A DNA stretch of 64,000 bases. Origin: Acinetobacter rongchengensis. Lineage in GTDB: Bacteria; Pseudomonadota; Gammaproteobacteria; Pseudomonadales; Moraxellaceae. The DNA lies in the NCBI RefSeq assembly GCF_003611475.1, contig NZ_RAXT01000009.1:1-64000 (forward strand). Direction: 5' to 3'. Shown one piece after another: positions 17,701 to 27,590 of the stretch; within the stretch, counting starts at the first letter, position 1; every line of letters begins with the position of its first letter. The notes under the pieces were generated by a model. That model was not told where the DNA came from and did not search any database. It was given only the letters and a program-made list of their open reading frames with translations. A program made the position numbers and the translations under genes.

Positions 17701-17740
17701 TCCCTCCTCAATCCCCCCTTTTTCAAAGGGGGAAAGTTTG
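17701..17740 (+). repeat. REP-like palindromic element, probable rpiA terminator
   Basis: C-runs (CCCCCTTT) pair with G-runs (AAAGGGGG) around a short loop, preceded by CCCTCCTC. The unit resembles, in the opposite orientation, the C/G-run palindrome near 44910, suggesting a dispersed intergenic repeat. It lies in the 173-base gap after rpiA and may also end that transcript. Confidence 0.55.
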
Positions 17741-17777
17741 CTTTGCCTTTTAATGGAAGATGTAAAGGATTTAGAAA

Positions 17778-18467
17778 TTGTCTAGTTTTCCAAATCTTCC
17801 AGAAATACAAATTACCCATCATGCACGGGCTACACGCTTACGTTTACGTGTTGAACCCACGCAGATTCGTTTAACTGTGCCAAGGTTTTGCTCAAAAAGG
17901 CAAATTCAGGATTTTCTAAAGCAATCTGAACAGTGGATGGTCGAAACGTGGCAGAAGCAACAAGAAAAAGTAGGTCAAATCAACAAAGCGTTACCTACAG
18001 AATTAATGTTGTTTAATATAGAGCAACCTTTACAGATTATTTATCAAACTCAAAAAAACTCTTATGTTTATGATGAGAATCATCATCAGCTTTTTATTAG
18101 TGATCGCCAGCCTGAACAATATTTAAAAGCGTTTGTGATTGCCTATGCAAAACACCATTTACCGATTTATTTAAAACAAGTCAGTCATGAAACTGGATTA
18201 AAGTTTGGTGAATGTTCAGTTCGTCAACCGAAAACACGCTGGGGAAGTTGTACTTCGCGACATGATATTATGTTGAACAGTGCTTTGGTTTTACATACTC
18301 TTGAGATTGCACGATATGTCTGTGTGCATGAATTAGCACATACTCAGCACTTTGATCATAGTGCTGCTTTTTGGGCAGAAGTTGAAAAGCATGATTTAAA
18401 TTTTAAAAATCATCGGAAGATTTTAAAGACTGATTCATTACCATATTGGTGGTCAAGTAAACCTTAA
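17778..18467 (+). CDS. YgjP-like zinc metallopeptidase-fold protein (DUF45)
   Basis: The 229-residue protein has a zinc site HELAH at 184-188 with a third histidine at 194 (HFDHSAAFW), preceded by the family block TRWGSCTSRHDIMLN. This is the pattern of the YgjP/DUF45 family, some members of which are annotated as M48-like peptidases or nucleotide hydrolases, so the reaction is uncertain. There is no signal peptide. The only suitable start is TTG at 17778, supported by an AAGGA site about eight bases upstream. Confidence 0.83.
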   Translation: MSSFPNLPEIQITHHARATRLRLRVEPTQIRLTVPRFCSKRQIQDFLKQSEQWMVETWQKQQEKVGQINKALPTELMLFNIEQPLQIIYQTQKNSYVYDENHHQLFISDRQPEQYLKAFVIAYAKHHLPIYLKQVSHETGLKFGECSVRQPKTRWGSCTSRHDIMLNSALVLHTLEIARYVCVHELAHTQHFDHSAAFWAEVEKHDLNFKNHRKILKTDSLPYWWSSKP

Positions 18468-18509
18468 TAGTTAGATAGATAATACACAATAATGAGATGA
18501 GAAATAGCC

Positions 18510-18866
18510 ATGGCTGTTAAAAGAATAACCAGTAACATCAAAGCTATAGATCTAGACAAAGCAAAAACTTTTTATACTGATTTTTTAGGTTTAGATTTAG
18601 TCATGGATCACGGTTGGATAAAAACATTTGCAAGTTTGGAAATAACACATCCACAAATTAACATTGCTTCAGATGATGGAAATACAACTGATGTCCCCGA
18701 TTTTTCAATCGAGGTAGATAATGTCGTGCAACTTTATGAGACTGCAAGAAAGTTTGGTTTTGAAATTATTTATGGATTAACCAAAGAAGAATGGGGCGTT
18801 GAGCGTTTTTATGTCAAAGATCCGTTTGGAAAAGTTGTTAATATTCTGCAACATGTGGAATCTTAA
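18510..18866 (+). CDS. VOC/glyoxalase-like protein
   Basis: The 118-residue protein is a single vicinal-oxygen-chelate domain: ITSNIKAIDLDKAKTFYTDF at the start, a repeated beta-alpha-beta half and the typical ending FYVKDPFGKVVNILQH. Members include glyoxalase I, dioxygenases and resistance proteins. The usual first histidine ligand is not evident at the start, so metal binding and reaction cannot be assigned. It lies 42 bases after the YgjP-like gene and may share its transcript. Confidence 0.75.
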   Translation: MAVKRITSNIKAIDLDKAKTFYTDFLGLDLVMDHGWIKTFASLEITHPQINIASDDGNTTDVPDFSIEVDNVVQLYETARKFGFEIIYGLTKEEWGVERFYVKDPFGKVVNILQHVES

Positions 18867-18907
18867 AGTGACATAGCTATTTCTGTTTCTGTGATGTTAA
18901 AAATAGC

Positions 18908-19186
18908 CTAAGCTAATGTATTTAAGTAACTCAGGTCATTCCCCCAGTCCTTAATCACTTTCACCACCTCATCAGATTGGTTAATCCATACAGTATATTG
19001 ATTTCCTCTGAATTGTTGTGATTAATCTACAGTTTTTATTTTCAAATTATTAAAATAACGACTTAAACCGAGCATTGAACATATCGGCGCAAAATTGTTT
19101 CTTTTTAAATATACCAATAGAGCAGTATTTTCAGCGATTTGTTCATGTTCAAGAATAATGTCTTGATCATGTCCCGTATTGAATCG
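18908..19186 (-). pseudogene. Decayed gene remnant with an in-frame stop
   Basis: Read on the minus strand, this 93-codon frame gives protein-like sequence, including HDQDIILEHEQIAENTALL and, after an internal TAA at 19022-19024, QYTVWINQSDEVVKVIKDW, ending in TAG at 18908. The frame is preserved across the internal stop and no ATG opens it, since the frame is closed upstream by TAA at 19187. This suggests the end of an old gene inactivated by a nonsense mutation and loss of its 5' part. I cannot name the family. Confidence 0.5.
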
Positions 19187-19219
19187 TTATTTTGAATGAA
19201 TGTGTTATGAATGATTTAG

Positions 19220-19972
19220 TTATTCCTTAAAAATATTCATTCGAATCATTAAAGGTAATCCGACTTGTAACGTCAGTGCAGTACGAGATTTAGGGTTTCT
19301 TTGTGCTTCAATTGCGATCAATCTACACATTTCTGTATTAAATTTAAATCGTGGATATGCCGCTAGAACTTCATCTCTAAATGTTGTTGAGAACTTTGAT
19401 AAATCAGTACCAATCACATCACAAGAGGTTGCTTTTTGCAGTAAGATCACCTCTTTAGAAAGACTTTGATCATTTTCATCTATATATCCATTCAAATGCA
19501 TGCAAATGGCTTCTGAAATATTGTCAGTTTTTTGCTGTGGGTAGTGATGTTTTGAGCAGAGGCTTTCTGCACGTAAAGCACTTTCAAATGCAAAACATTC
19601 ACAAGAATATTGTTCTAAATGTTCCACTAAACCTAAATCATGCATCAAGCTAGCAATAAGAAAACTTTCATCATCAAACTGCCAATGATTTTTTTGAGCA
19701 ATTGCGACGCCCCAAATATAAGTTCGCCATGAATGATGAATAATCGCTTTAGATTGGGTTTGCTCTAATTCTGCAATAGCCTCTTTAACAATTGCAGTAT
19801 CTGGAATTTTAAAATCTTTAAGTTTGAGGGCAATAGGTGCTGCATCTGGTTTTAAAAAAGTTTTGCCATAACCTGTAAGAGCAGGTAATAGTACGGTTTT
19901 AATCAATTGTGCTTTTTCTTTAAAGCTTAAATTTCCGTTACTTAGGTTCATCCATTCTCTAGATCCAATCAT
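19220..19972 (-). CDS. HD domain-containing hydrolase
   Basis: The 250-residue cytoplasmic protein has the HD metal-binding pattern: an early histidine pair (IIHHSWRTYIWG), the HD doublet in SLMHDLGLVEHL, and a later histidine and aspartate (MHLNGY, SCDVIGTDLSKF). The arrangement resembles the cyanamide-hydratase-like branch, but many such proteins have unknown substrates. The C-terminal part includes RFKFNTEMCRLIAIEAQRNP, shared with that branch. It stands alone, next to a decayed gene. No function is assigned beyond a metal-dependent hydrolase fold. Confidence 0.78.
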   Translation of the reverse strand: MIGSREWMNLSNGNLSFKEKAQLIKTVLLPALTGYGKTFLKPDAAPIALKLKDFKIPDTAIVKEAIAELEQTQSKAIIHHSWRTYIWGVAIAQKNHWQFDDESFLIASLMHDLGLVEHLEQYSCECFAFESALRAESLCSKHHYPQQKTDNISEAICMHLNGYIDENDQSLSKEVILLQKATSCDVIGTDLSKFSTTFRDEVLAAYPRFKFNTEMCRLIAIEAQRNPKSRTALTLQVGLPLMIRMNIFKE

Positions 19973-20438
19973 TCTCGTTATTCCTGTTTTAATTTTTAGA
20001 GTAATTACTCTAATTTATTATGCATGGATTATTGTCAAAAACAAGATGGCTTTATCTTTTTTTGAGTTTTTAGATTGATTGCTAACAAAACAGAAATTTA
20101 AAAATCAAATCCAATAATTCTGTGGCTTAGTTTTTTCCGAATAATTCAGTTATTTAATCTATCAACGATGACTTATGCGACATTATCAGAAATAATATAA
20201 ATATTGATAAATCTTAAAAGTAGAATCGCCGCCATAATCGGTGGTTTTATAAATAAAGTTTTAATTTAATCACAAAAAAATAGGGTTTTTTTTAAGCATA
20301 AACTAAGGATAAATCGGAAAAAATGTTTTAAACTTCATTGCTTAAATTAGGGTTACTTAATTTTAGGCTAAACACAAGCCATTTATGAAACGTTAACAGA
20401 CTCTAAATATTCTCCCATCTAGCCAAAAGATATTAGAC
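19973..20438. other. Intergenic region between HD gene and diguanylate cyclase
   Basis: This 466-base AT-rich stretch separates divergent genes and must contain both promoters. A small hairpin (CCGCC with GGTGG at about 20229-20244, followed by TTTTAT) could end a short transcript on the plus strand, but no coding frame or recognisable RNA precedes it. I see nothing else. Confidence 0.4.
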
Positions 20439-21605
20439 GTGGATTTTGCAGATACTCACTATTTCTTATTAATTGTTCCTATCTGCCTGATATTGATGGG
20501 TAGTTTGCTATTAATCTGCTTTTTCTTTTTTAAAGCCCCATCCTATTTATTCTGGTTAGGACTTGCATATATTGTGCCGTCGTTTGCTTTAGGCGCGCAA
20601 AGTTTTATGTCCGATCATATGTTAACTTTATGTGCGCCATGCTTAGGAGCAATGTATTTATTTGGAGCATGGTCAAGTGCTTATGCTATGGCTTTACGAA
20701 AAAATGCCAATGCACATTCTAAATTTGCTTTTATACTTATTTTCTCAGCGATATTATTATTAAGCTATTACTCTTCTGTCGATGATCAGCTATGGGTGAG
20801 AATGTTGATTTTGAATTTAACGATCGCAATCGTTGAATCACTGGTTCTTTTTTCTATCTTTGAGAATTATAAACAAACCGATTTATTAAATAAAATTGTC
20901 GATTATTCTTATTTACTCATCGTGTTATATGCTTTTGTTCGTGGATTAATTATATTCATATTTTTAAAGAATATTGAAATACATCTGTTAGTGAGTTCTG
21001 TTTGGTGGCTCATGATGCTTGCAGCAAGTATTTTATCCAGTTTATGGTTTGCGATGGTTTTGTTAGGAACATTAGTTCGGGAAACTGTTGCTAAATTAAG
21101 CGATGAGCGTTCTAGGGATCCGCTAACACATTTATTAAACCGCCGTGGTTTTTATGATGCTGCTAAAATAAATTTTTCACTTACACCACGACGTAAGTAT
21201 TTTTTGGTGATGTGCGATGTGGATCATTTTAAAAAAATTAATGACACATACGGGCATTTGGTTGGAGATCAAGTTTTACAAGAGATTGCTCATATTATTC
21301 ATAAAAATCTACGTGAAAATGATTTAGTTGGGCGTTTTGGTGGGGAAGAATTTATTATTTTATTGCAAATTGATCATATTGACTTGGCTTATGATGTTGT
21401 TGAAAGAATACGTCTAAGCATTGAGAATGAGCAATTTACATCACAAAAAATATCACTTACGGCAAGTTTTGGCTTAACACAGTTGCAACAACCGAATTTG
21501 TCGCAAAGTATCGATAATGCGGATAAATTATTATATGCAGCTAAACTTGCAGGCAGGAATTGTATTGTTTTTACTCAACAAAAAACATTGTTGAAAAATC
21601 CTTAA
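20439..21605 (+). CDS. Membrane diguanylate cyclase (GGDEF domain)
   Basis: The 388-residue protein has about six or seven transmembrane segments in residues 7-210, then a GGDEF domain beginning RDPLTHLLNRRGF. The active-site motif is GGEEF at 301-305, a functional variant. The product-inhibition site RxxD (REND, 292-295) lies five residues before it, as expected, so the enzyme should make cyclic di-GMP and be feedback-inhibited. The membrane part has no sensor domain I recognise. The start is GTG at 20439, with no strong ribosome site. Confidence 0.9.
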   Translation: MDFADTHYFLLIVPICLILMGSLLLICFFFFKAPSYLFWLGLAYIVPSFALGAQSFMSDHMLTLCAPCLGAMYLFGAWSSAYAMALRKNANAHSKFAFILIFSAILLLSYYSSVDDQLWVRMLILNLTIAIVESLVLFSIFENYKQTDLLNKIVDYSYLLIVLYAFVRGLIIFIFLKNIEIHLLVSSVWWLMMLAASILSSLWFAMVLLGTLVRETVAKLSDERSRDPLTHLLNRRGFYDAAKINFSLTPRRKYFLVMCDVDHFKKINDTYGHLVGDQVLQEIAHIIHKNLRENDLVGRFGGEEFIILLQIDHIDLAYDVVERIRLSIENEQFTSQKISLTASFGLTQLQQPNLSQSIDNADKLLYAAKLAGRNCIVFTQQKTLLKNP

Positions 21606-21724
21606 GCTGAATTTTATAGATGTAGAAAATATGATAAAACCCAAGCAAAACAGTTTGGAAAAATCAAACTTCCTGTCATACTACGACACAACAAAACGGA
21701 TACTTTTGAATTGAGGTAAAGAAC

Positions 21725-22774
21725 GTGATTTCAGTTGGAATTGTCGGTGGCACGGGTTATACAGGCGTTGAATTGTTGCGTCTTTTACTACGACATCCAA
21801 ATGCTCAAGTAAATGTACTGACTTCACGTACTGAAGATGGTCGCCGTGTGGATGATATGTTCCCAAGTTTGCGTGGCCATACAGAACTTAAATATTCAGA
21901 TTTAAACATTGATGAATTAAAAAAATGTGATGTTGTATTTTTTGCTACACCACATGGTGTTGCAATGCAACATGCTGAAGCGCTTTTGGCTGCAAATACC
22001 AAAGTCATTGATTTGGCAGCAGACTTTCGTTTACAAGATTTAGAGCAGTTTGAAAAATGGTATGGTATGCAACATGCATGTCCTGAAATTTTAAAACAAT
22101 CAACTTATGGTTTGTCTGAGTTAAATCGTGACAAAATTAAAAATTCAAATGTGGTTGGTAATCCTGGTTGTTACCCGACAACGGTACAATTGGGTTTAGC
22201 TCCATTATTTAAACATATTGAAACATTGGTTAAACCTGAAACTATTATTATTGATGCAAAATCAGGCGTTTCAGGTGCAGGTCGTAAAGCCAGTTTGGGT
22301 ATGATCTATTCGGAAAATGCCGATAATTTCAAAGCCTATGGTGTGGCAGGACATCGTCATCATCCTGAAATTGTTGAAGCTTTAGAGAATATTTCAGGGC
22401 AAAAGGGTGTGTTTGATCATATTGTTTTTGTACCGCATTTAGTGCCAATGATCCGTGGGATGCTGAGTACCATTTACATCGATTTAACAGAAGCAGGCGC
22501 AGTGGCAGATTTGCAAAATATCTATGAACAGTTCTATGCCAACGAAACTTTTATTGATGTGATGCCAGCAAATAGTTCACCTGAAACTCGCTCGGTGCGT
22601 GGTTCAAATCAGTTACGTATTGCTTTGTATAAGCCACAGCCAAATAAGTTAATCATTTTGTCTGTGCAAGATAATTTGGTGAAGGGCGCAGCAGGTCAAG
22701 CTGTGCAAAATATGAACTTGATGTTTGGTTTTGCTGAAGATGCTGGTTTACAAGGCATTGGATTATTACCATAA
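21725..22774 (+). CDS. argC: N-acetyl-gamma-glutamyl-phosphate reductase
   Basis: ArgC reduces N-acetylglutamyl phosphate to the semialdehyde in arginine synthesis using NADPH. The 349-residue protein has the nucleotide-binding [17 protein letters not shown] at its start and the catalytic Cys149 in [14 protein letters not shown], followed by the conserved GVSGAGRKA and HRHHPEI. Translation starts at GTG 21725 after a GAGGT site at 21714-21718. No other arg gene is adjacent, as is usual in this genus. Confidence 0.96.
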   Translation: MISVGIVGGTGYTGVELLRLLLRHPNAQVNVLTSRTEDGRRVDDMFPSLRGHTELKYSDLNIDELKKCDVVFFATPHGVAMQHAEALLAANTKVIDLAADFRLQDLEQFEKWYGMQHACPEILKQSTYGLSELNRDKIKNSNVVGNPGCYPTTVQLGLAPLFKHIETLVKPETIIIDAKSGVSGAGRKASLGMIYSENADNFKAYGVAGHRHHPEIVEALENISGQKGVFDHIVFVPHLVPMIRGMLSTIYIDLTEAGAVADLQNIYEQFYANETFIDVMPANSSPETRSVRGSNQLRIALYKPQPNKLIILSVQDNLVKGAAGQAVQNMNLMFGFAEDAGLQGIGLLP

Positions 22775-22847
22775 GAAACGCTTTATAACTTCACACACAT
22801 TTAACTTTGCGGTTAAATGTGTGTTTTGATTTTATCAATAATCAGAG

Positions 22848-23603
22848 ATGACGATGCAGAACACAGAAACCAATACCGCGTCACAGCCCACTCAAACGCC
22901 AAAAAAATCTTTTATACAAGAGAATATGCCGCTGATCGTTGGTGGTGTTGTACTTTGCTTAGGCAGTACACTTTTGGGTTATACAGTTGGACATCGCCAA
23001 GGGTTGACGGCAGTTGGTTATGATGCAGATGCTGAACAATTGGTCGAAGTTGTTAAACAGCAAAAAGCAACCTTAGGTCATTTAAATAAAGGTCTAAATG
23101 CCGCAGTACAAGAGCGTGATGTTGCTGTATCAAACTCAAATGATCTGTTGCAAGCATTGAATAAGGCCAACGCAGATAAAGTACAAGGCGATATCACCAG
23201 TGCAATTTACCGTGATATTTTAAAGCAACGTGGTGGTTTGAGTCTGACTATTCAAAATTTAGCAGTAAAATCATTACCTGAAAATGCCTATGAATATCAA
23301 TTAGATTTAATTCAAGTTAGCCCGAGCAACCGACGTGCGTCAGGTAGTGTTGAAATTCGTTTGATCAGTGGCACGGAAGTGCTGACTGTACCTATGGAAG
23401 ATGCGAACTTTAATTTTGCAGATTATGAACGCCTTACTGGGCGATGGACGATGCCGAAAGGATTTAATCCACAATTCATTGAAATTCGTCTCAATGGCGC
23501 TACGCCAGTCATTAAGCGTTTTGCATGGTCACGTGGGCAAGCTGTTGAAAATACAGCTGCATTTGCTGCTGAAGTTCCACAAGCTGAAGCAAATTCTCAA
23601 TAA
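22848..23603 (+). CDS. Membrane-anchored protein, DUF6776-like
   Basis: The 251-residue protein has a short cytoplasmic N-terminus, one membrane helix (about residues 28-46, PLIVGGVVLCLGSTLLGYTV), a coiled-coil-prone segment (50-110) and a periplasmic beta-rich domain (YEYQLDLIQVSPSNRRASG). This architecture matches a conserved gamma-proteobacterial family of unknown function (DUF6776). It lies directly upstream of clpS-clpA, but there is no evidence of a functional link. The function is unknown. Confidence 0.7.
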   Translation: MTMQNTETNTASQPTQTPKKSFIQENMPLIVGGVVLCLGSTLLGYTVGHRQGLTAVGYDADAEQLVEVVKQQKATLGHLNKGLNAAVQERDVAVSNSNDLLQALNKANADKVQGDITSAIYRDILKQRGGLSLTIQNLAVKSLPENAYEYQLDLIQVSPSNRRASGSVEIRLISGTEVLTVPMEDANFNFADYERLTGRWTMPKGFNPQFIEIRLNGATPVIKRFAWSRGQAVENTAAFAAEVPQAEANSQ

Positions 23604-23711
23604 TTTATGTATCTAAATATTATGCGAAGTATAAAGCGCCAAATCAGCTTAAATGAAGTGAAATCCTCATTCCAAGCGTCAGGTTATGTCGATTGGCATT
23701 TGAACACACGT

Positions 23712-24038
23712 ATGAGCAATACTGACGATCCAGATCATGGACAAGACGATATTGCTGTGCAGACTGCACCACCCGAAGTGAAACGTCCACCGATGTATGC
23801 TGTCGTTTTATTGAACGATGACTATACGCCAATGGACTTTGTTATTGAAATTTTACAACAATACTTTGCTTTGAATCTTGACCAAGCCACTCAAGTAATG
23901 TTAACAGTACATTATGAAGGTAAAGGTGAAGCTGGTGTTTATCCGCGAGACATCGCAGAAACAAAAGCTAACCAAGTAAATAACTATGCTCGGTCGCAAG
24001 GTCATCCGTTACTTTGTCAGATTGAGCCAAAAGAATAA
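23712..24038 (+). CDS. clpS: ClpAP adaptor ClpS
   Basis: ClpS binds the N-domain of ClpA and delivers N-end-rule substrates to ClpAP. The core [21 protein letters not shown] and [23 protein letters not shown] contains the residues that form the N-degron pocket. I prefer the ATG at 23712, which gives 108 residues, the usual length. The frame stays open to 23607 and upstream ATGs would add a basic extension of about 35 residues; neither start has a strong ribosome site. clpA begins nine bases downstream. Confidence 0.92.
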   Translation: MSNTDDPDHGQDDIAVQTAPPEVKRPPMYAVVLLNDDYTPMDFVIEILQQYFALNLDQATQVMLTVHYEGKGEAGVYPRDIAETKANQVNNYARSQGHPLLCQIEPKE

Positions 24039-24047
24039 GGGGGTTTC

Positions 24048-26324
24048 ATGCTCAGTCGTCAATTAGAGGTTTCACTACGTTTGGCTGTTAGCATGGCTCG
24101 TCAAAAGAGACATGAGTTTCTTACAGTTGAACATTTATTGTTGGCTTTACTTGATAATGATTCTGCAGTGAATGCTTTGAAAGCATGCGGTGCTGAAATT
24201 ATAACTTTACGTAAAGAGTTGGAAGAGTACGTTGAACAACATACACCTAAATTGGGTGAAAATAGTGATCAAGCGCCGCATCCAACTGAAAGTTTTGACC
24301 GTATTTTACAACGTGCAATTTTTCATGTTCAATCGAGCGGTGGAGATCGTACTGTTGAAGGTGCAGACGTATTAGTTGCAATGTATTCTGAACGAGATTC
24401 TTTTGCAGTTTATTTGCTTAAACGCCATCAAATCAATCGTTTAACTTTGACACAATATTTGTCACATGGTGCACGCAAAGAAGAAATACAAGTTGAAGAA
24501 GAGTCTGATGATTTAGACGGTGAATCAAGTTCTTCAGCAAATGCAGGCCCATTAGAGCTTTACACGTTAAACCTAAATGTTGAGGCACAAAAAGGCAAAA
24601 CAGACCCATTGATTGGCCGTGAAAAAGAAATTGAACGTGCTGCGCAAATTTTATGCCGCCGTCGTAAGAATAACCCGTTATTGGTCGGTGATCCAGGGGT
24701 AGGAAAAACCTCGATTGCTGAAGGTTTAGCTTGGTTAATCGTGAATGGTAAAGCACCTAAACCACTTCAAAATGCTGAAGTATTCAGTTTAGATATTGGT
24801 GCATTGGTTGCAGGTACAAAATATCGTGGTGATTTTGAAAAACGTTTAAAACAACTTTTAAATGCTTTGAAAAAGAAACCAGAAGCGATTTTATTTATTG
24901 ATGAAATCCACATGATTATTGGTGCTGGCTCAAGTATGGGCAGTACGATGGATGCATCAAACTTAATTAAACCAGCTTTAGCCAATGGTACATTACGCTG
25001 TATCGGCTCTACAACATTCCAAGAGTATCGCCAAGTCTTTGAAAAAGATCATGCTTTATCACGTCGTTTCCAAAAGATAGATGTGAATGAACCATCAATT
25101 TCAGAAACGATTGATATTCTGCGTGGTTTAAAAGTGAAATTTGAAGAATTTCATCATGTTAAATATGATGATATGGCTTTAGTTTCAGCAGTAGAATTGT
25201 CTGCTAAATTCATCAATGATCGCTTTTTACCCGATAAGGCGATTGATGTGATTGATGAAGCAGGGGCGCAACGTCGCTTAAAAGCAGAGCAAGATGATAC
25301 GTTAATCACGGTTGAAAATATTGAAGATATCGTCTCTAAGATCGCACGTATTCCACCGAAAACTGTTTCTAAAGACGATAAGTCTGTACTTGAATATCTT
25401 GAACGTGATCTTAAACGTGTGGTATTTGGTCAAGATGAAGCGATTACTGCATTGGCCTCTGCAATCAAATTATCACGCGCGGGTTTAAAATCACCAGACA
25501 AACCTGTAGGTAGCTTTGTTTTTGCAGGTCCGACAGGTGTAGGTAAAACAGAAGTCACTAAACAGCTTGCGAAATTGCTTGGTGTCGAGTTGGTTCGTTT
25601 CGATATGTCTGAATATATGGAACGCCATGCGGTTTCTCGTTTGATTGGTGCACCTCCAGGTTATGTTGGATATGACCAAGGCGGTTTGTTAACAGATGCG
25701 ATTCATAAAAATCCACATTGTGTTTTATTACTTGATGAAATTGAAAAAGCACATCCAGATGTCTTTAACTTGTTATTACAAGTCATGGATCATGGTGCTT
25801 TGACAGATAATAATGGGCGTAAGTCAGATTTCCGTAATGTAATCATTGTATTAACCACCAATATTGGTGCTGAGAGCATTTCACGTACCAGTATTGGCTT
25901 TACGGAACAAGACAATAGCAATGACAATCAAGAAGCGATGAAACGAGCCTTTGCACCTGAATTCCGTAACCGTTTAGATGGTGTGATTCAATTTAAAGCA
26001 TTGCAAACGACTGTTATTGAATCTGTTGTAGATAAATTCTTGACAGAACTACAAGCACAGCTCGATGAGAAAAAAGTTGTTCTTGAAGTAGATCAAAGCG
26101 CACGTGATTGGATGGCTGAAAATGGCTATGATCGATTAATGGGTGCACGTCCAATGCAACGTCTTATCCAAGAACACTTGAAGAAACCGCTTGCTGAAAT
26201 GATCCTATTTGGCGAGTTGGCAGATCATGGTGGAAATGTCGCAGTGTCTGTGAAGAAAGAAAATGGTAAGTCTGTAGGGCTTACACTGGAAGTGTTTGAA
26301 GATCAAACTGCAGAACCTGCTTAA
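24048..26324 (+). CDS. clpA: ATP-dependent Clp protease ATPase subunit ClpA
   Basis: ClpA unfolds substrates and threads them into ClpP. The 758-residue protein has the N-terminal double Clp repeat (SRQLEVSLRLAVSMARQKRH), then two AAA+ modules with Walker A motifs GDPGVGKTS (about residue 217) and GPTGVGKTE (about 497) and Walker B motifs LFIDEIHM and LLLDEIEKAH. No ClpB-type middle coiled coil is present, which fixes it as ClpA. A GGGGG-like ribosome site precedes the ATG. It is coupled to clpS upstream. Confidence 0.97.
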   Translation: MLSRQLEVSLRLAVSMARQKRHEFLTVEHLLLALLDNDSAVNALKACGAEIITLRKELEEYVEQHTPKLGENSDQAPHPTESFDRILQRAIFHVQSSGGDRTVEGADVLVAMYSERDSFAVYLLKRHQINRLTLTQYLSHGARKEEIQVEEESDDLDGESSSSANAGPLELYTLNLNVEAQKGKTDPLIGREKEIERAAQILCRRRKNNPLLVGDPGVGKTSIAEGLAWLIVNGKAPKPLQNAEVFSLDIGALVAGTKYRGDFEKRLKQLLNALKKKPEAILFIDEIHMIIGAGSSMGSTMDASNLIKPALANGTLRCIGSTTFQEYRQVFEKDHALSRRFQKIDVNEPSISETIDILRGLKVKFEEFHHVKYDDMALVSAVELSAKFINDRFLPDKAIDVIDEAGAQRRLKAEQDDTLITVENIEDIVSKIARIPPKTVSKDDKSVLEYLERDLKRVVFGQDEAITALASAIKLSRAGLKSPDKPVGSFVFAGPTGVGKTEVTKQLAKLLGVELVRFDMSEYMERHAVSRLIGAPPGYVGYDQGGLLTDAIHKNPHCVLLLDEIEKAHPDVFNLLLQVMDHGALTDNNGRKSDFRNVIIVLTTNIGAESISRTSIGFTEQDNSNDNQEAMKRAFAPEFRNRLDGVIQFKALQTTVIESVVDKFLTELQAQLDEKKVVLEVDQSARDWMAENGYDRLMGARPMQRLIQEHLKKPLAEMILFGELADHGGNVAVSVKKENGKSVGLTLEVFEDQTAEPA

Positions 26325-26360
26325 GGTTTTAATCTAGTGTTATTCTCTTGATTGAAGGTG

Positions 26361-26384
26361 ACCCGTGTTTACACGGGTTTTTCT
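26361..26384 (+). terminator. Rho-independent terminator after clpA
   Basis: ACCCGTGT pairs with ACACGGGT across a two-base loop and is followed by a T-rich run. It ends the clpS-clpA transcript. Confidence 0.85.
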
Positions 26385-26467
26385 TTATCAATGATAATGT
26401 CACATTCAAATTAACAATTTCAAATATTCTGCAAAAGTAGAATGAATCTAGGTCCCAATTATATTTT

Positions 26468-26821
26468 ATGGATATTCAACTGACAAAAATATTTACAACT
26501 TTTCTTTTGTTTTTAGTGACAGCAGTTGCAGAAATTCTGGGTTGTTATTTTCCTTATTTGATTATGAATCAAAATAAAAGCCATTGGTTGTGGATTCCAA
26601 CTGCACTGAGTTTAGCTGTATTTGTATGGTTATTAACTTTACATCCTGCGGCTTCTGGACGTATTTATGCTGCTTATGGTGGGATTTATATTTTTACAGC
26701 ATTGATGTGGTTAAGATTCGTTGATCAAATAAGTTTAACACGTTGGGATATTATGGGCGGTATCGTCGTTTTGATCGGTGCTGCTTTAATTATTTTACAG
26801 CCACAAGGTTTAACTCGTTAA
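26468..26821 (+). CDS. ynfA: YnfA family small membrane protein
   Basis: The 117-residue protein has four membrane helices and matches E. coli YnfA closely in blocks such as TAVAEILGCYFPYL, LAVFVWLLTLHPAASGR and AAYGGIYIFTALMWLRFVD. YnfA proteins are relatives of small multidrug resistance pumps and some have been linked to efflux of antiseptics, but a transport role for this copy is inferred. It has no partner gene nearby and is convergent with the transglycosylase gene. Confidence 0.9.
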   Translation: MDIQLTKIFTTFLLFLVTAVAEILGCYFPYLIMNQNKSHWLWIPTALSLAVFVWLLTLHPAASGRIYAAYGGIYIFTALMWLRFVDQISLTRWDIMGGIVVLIGAALIILQPQGLTR

Positions 26822-26877
26822 TGAATAAGATTCTATCATTAACGAGTTTGATCATTTTCAAAACTATTTTCAAAACA

Positions 26878-27432
26878 CTATAAAGCAGACTTCAATTGTT
26901 TTTGATGTTTCTTGACTTGTTTTGCATATTTTTTGCCTTGGCGGCGCATTTTCCAACTCGACTCATAATTGCTTGGTCCAACATTATAATAAGCCAAAGC
27001 TTTCTTCCAACTGCCTGCAGATTGATTATATTTGGATAAAATCATCGTACCACAACGAATATTGGTGTATTCATTGTATAAATCACCAGGGCACGATTGC
27101 TGCCAATAACGAGGCATAACCTGAGTGAGTCCAACAGCCCCAGAAGGTGATACTGCATAACTGCGATAGCTTGATTCTTGGCGAATTGTTGCAGCAATGA
27201 GTAATGGATCAACGTCGAATTGTTCAGCACTTTGTACAATCATTGGTGACACACGATTGGCTACATCAGGTGAAACAGAATATGCTTTTTGAATGCCTGT
27301 TGAGAGCTTTCCAGCACGTTTTTGTATAGAGCCACCACCTAAAGAAGAACAGCCTGTCATAATCAGTACAAGGGAGAATATAACGGTATTTTTTAATGTA
27401 TGGCTGTTGCTTAAAGGGTTGTATAAATTCAA
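26878..27432 (-). CDS. Lytic transglycosylase lipoprotein (SLT domain)
   Basis: The 184-residue protein has a lipoprotein signal ending at Cys28 (MTGC) and a C-terminal SLT domain. The catalytic glutamate is Glu86 in IRQESSYRSYAVSPSGAVGL, followed by TQVMP and the later AYNAG-like block LAYYNVGPSNY. It should cleave the glycan strands of peptidoglycan from the outer-membrane side. The domain is short, as in EmtA/MltC-type catalytic cores without accessory domains. It follows the lipid operon on the same strand after a 158-base gap, so it probably has its own promoter. Confidence 0.9.
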   Translation of the reverse strand: MNLYNPLSNSHTLKNTVIFSLVLIMTGCSSLGGGSIQKRAGKLSTGIQKAYSVSPDVANRVSPMIVQSAEQFDVDPLLIAATIRQESSYRSYAVSPSGAVGLTQVMPRYWQQSCPGDLYNEYTNIRCGTMILSKYNQSAGSWKKALAYYNVGPSNYESSWKMRRQGKKYAKQVKKHQKQLKSAL

Positions 27433-27590
27433 AATAAAACCAATAACGTGTGTTTAAATGTGCTTTGATGTTATGTGGCACAAGGCTTTGTGTCAATTAT
27501 AGAAGTTTTATAAAATTATTAAGATATTCACTTAATATTCAATCAATTTTTGTTTTCATTACATTCATCATGCTATAAATTTGGCAGTTG

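Noticed and set aside
20229..20250. Small hairpin followed by TTTTAT, possible end of a small RNA
   Set aside because: Stem includes a wobble pair and no promoter or upstream transcript can be shown.
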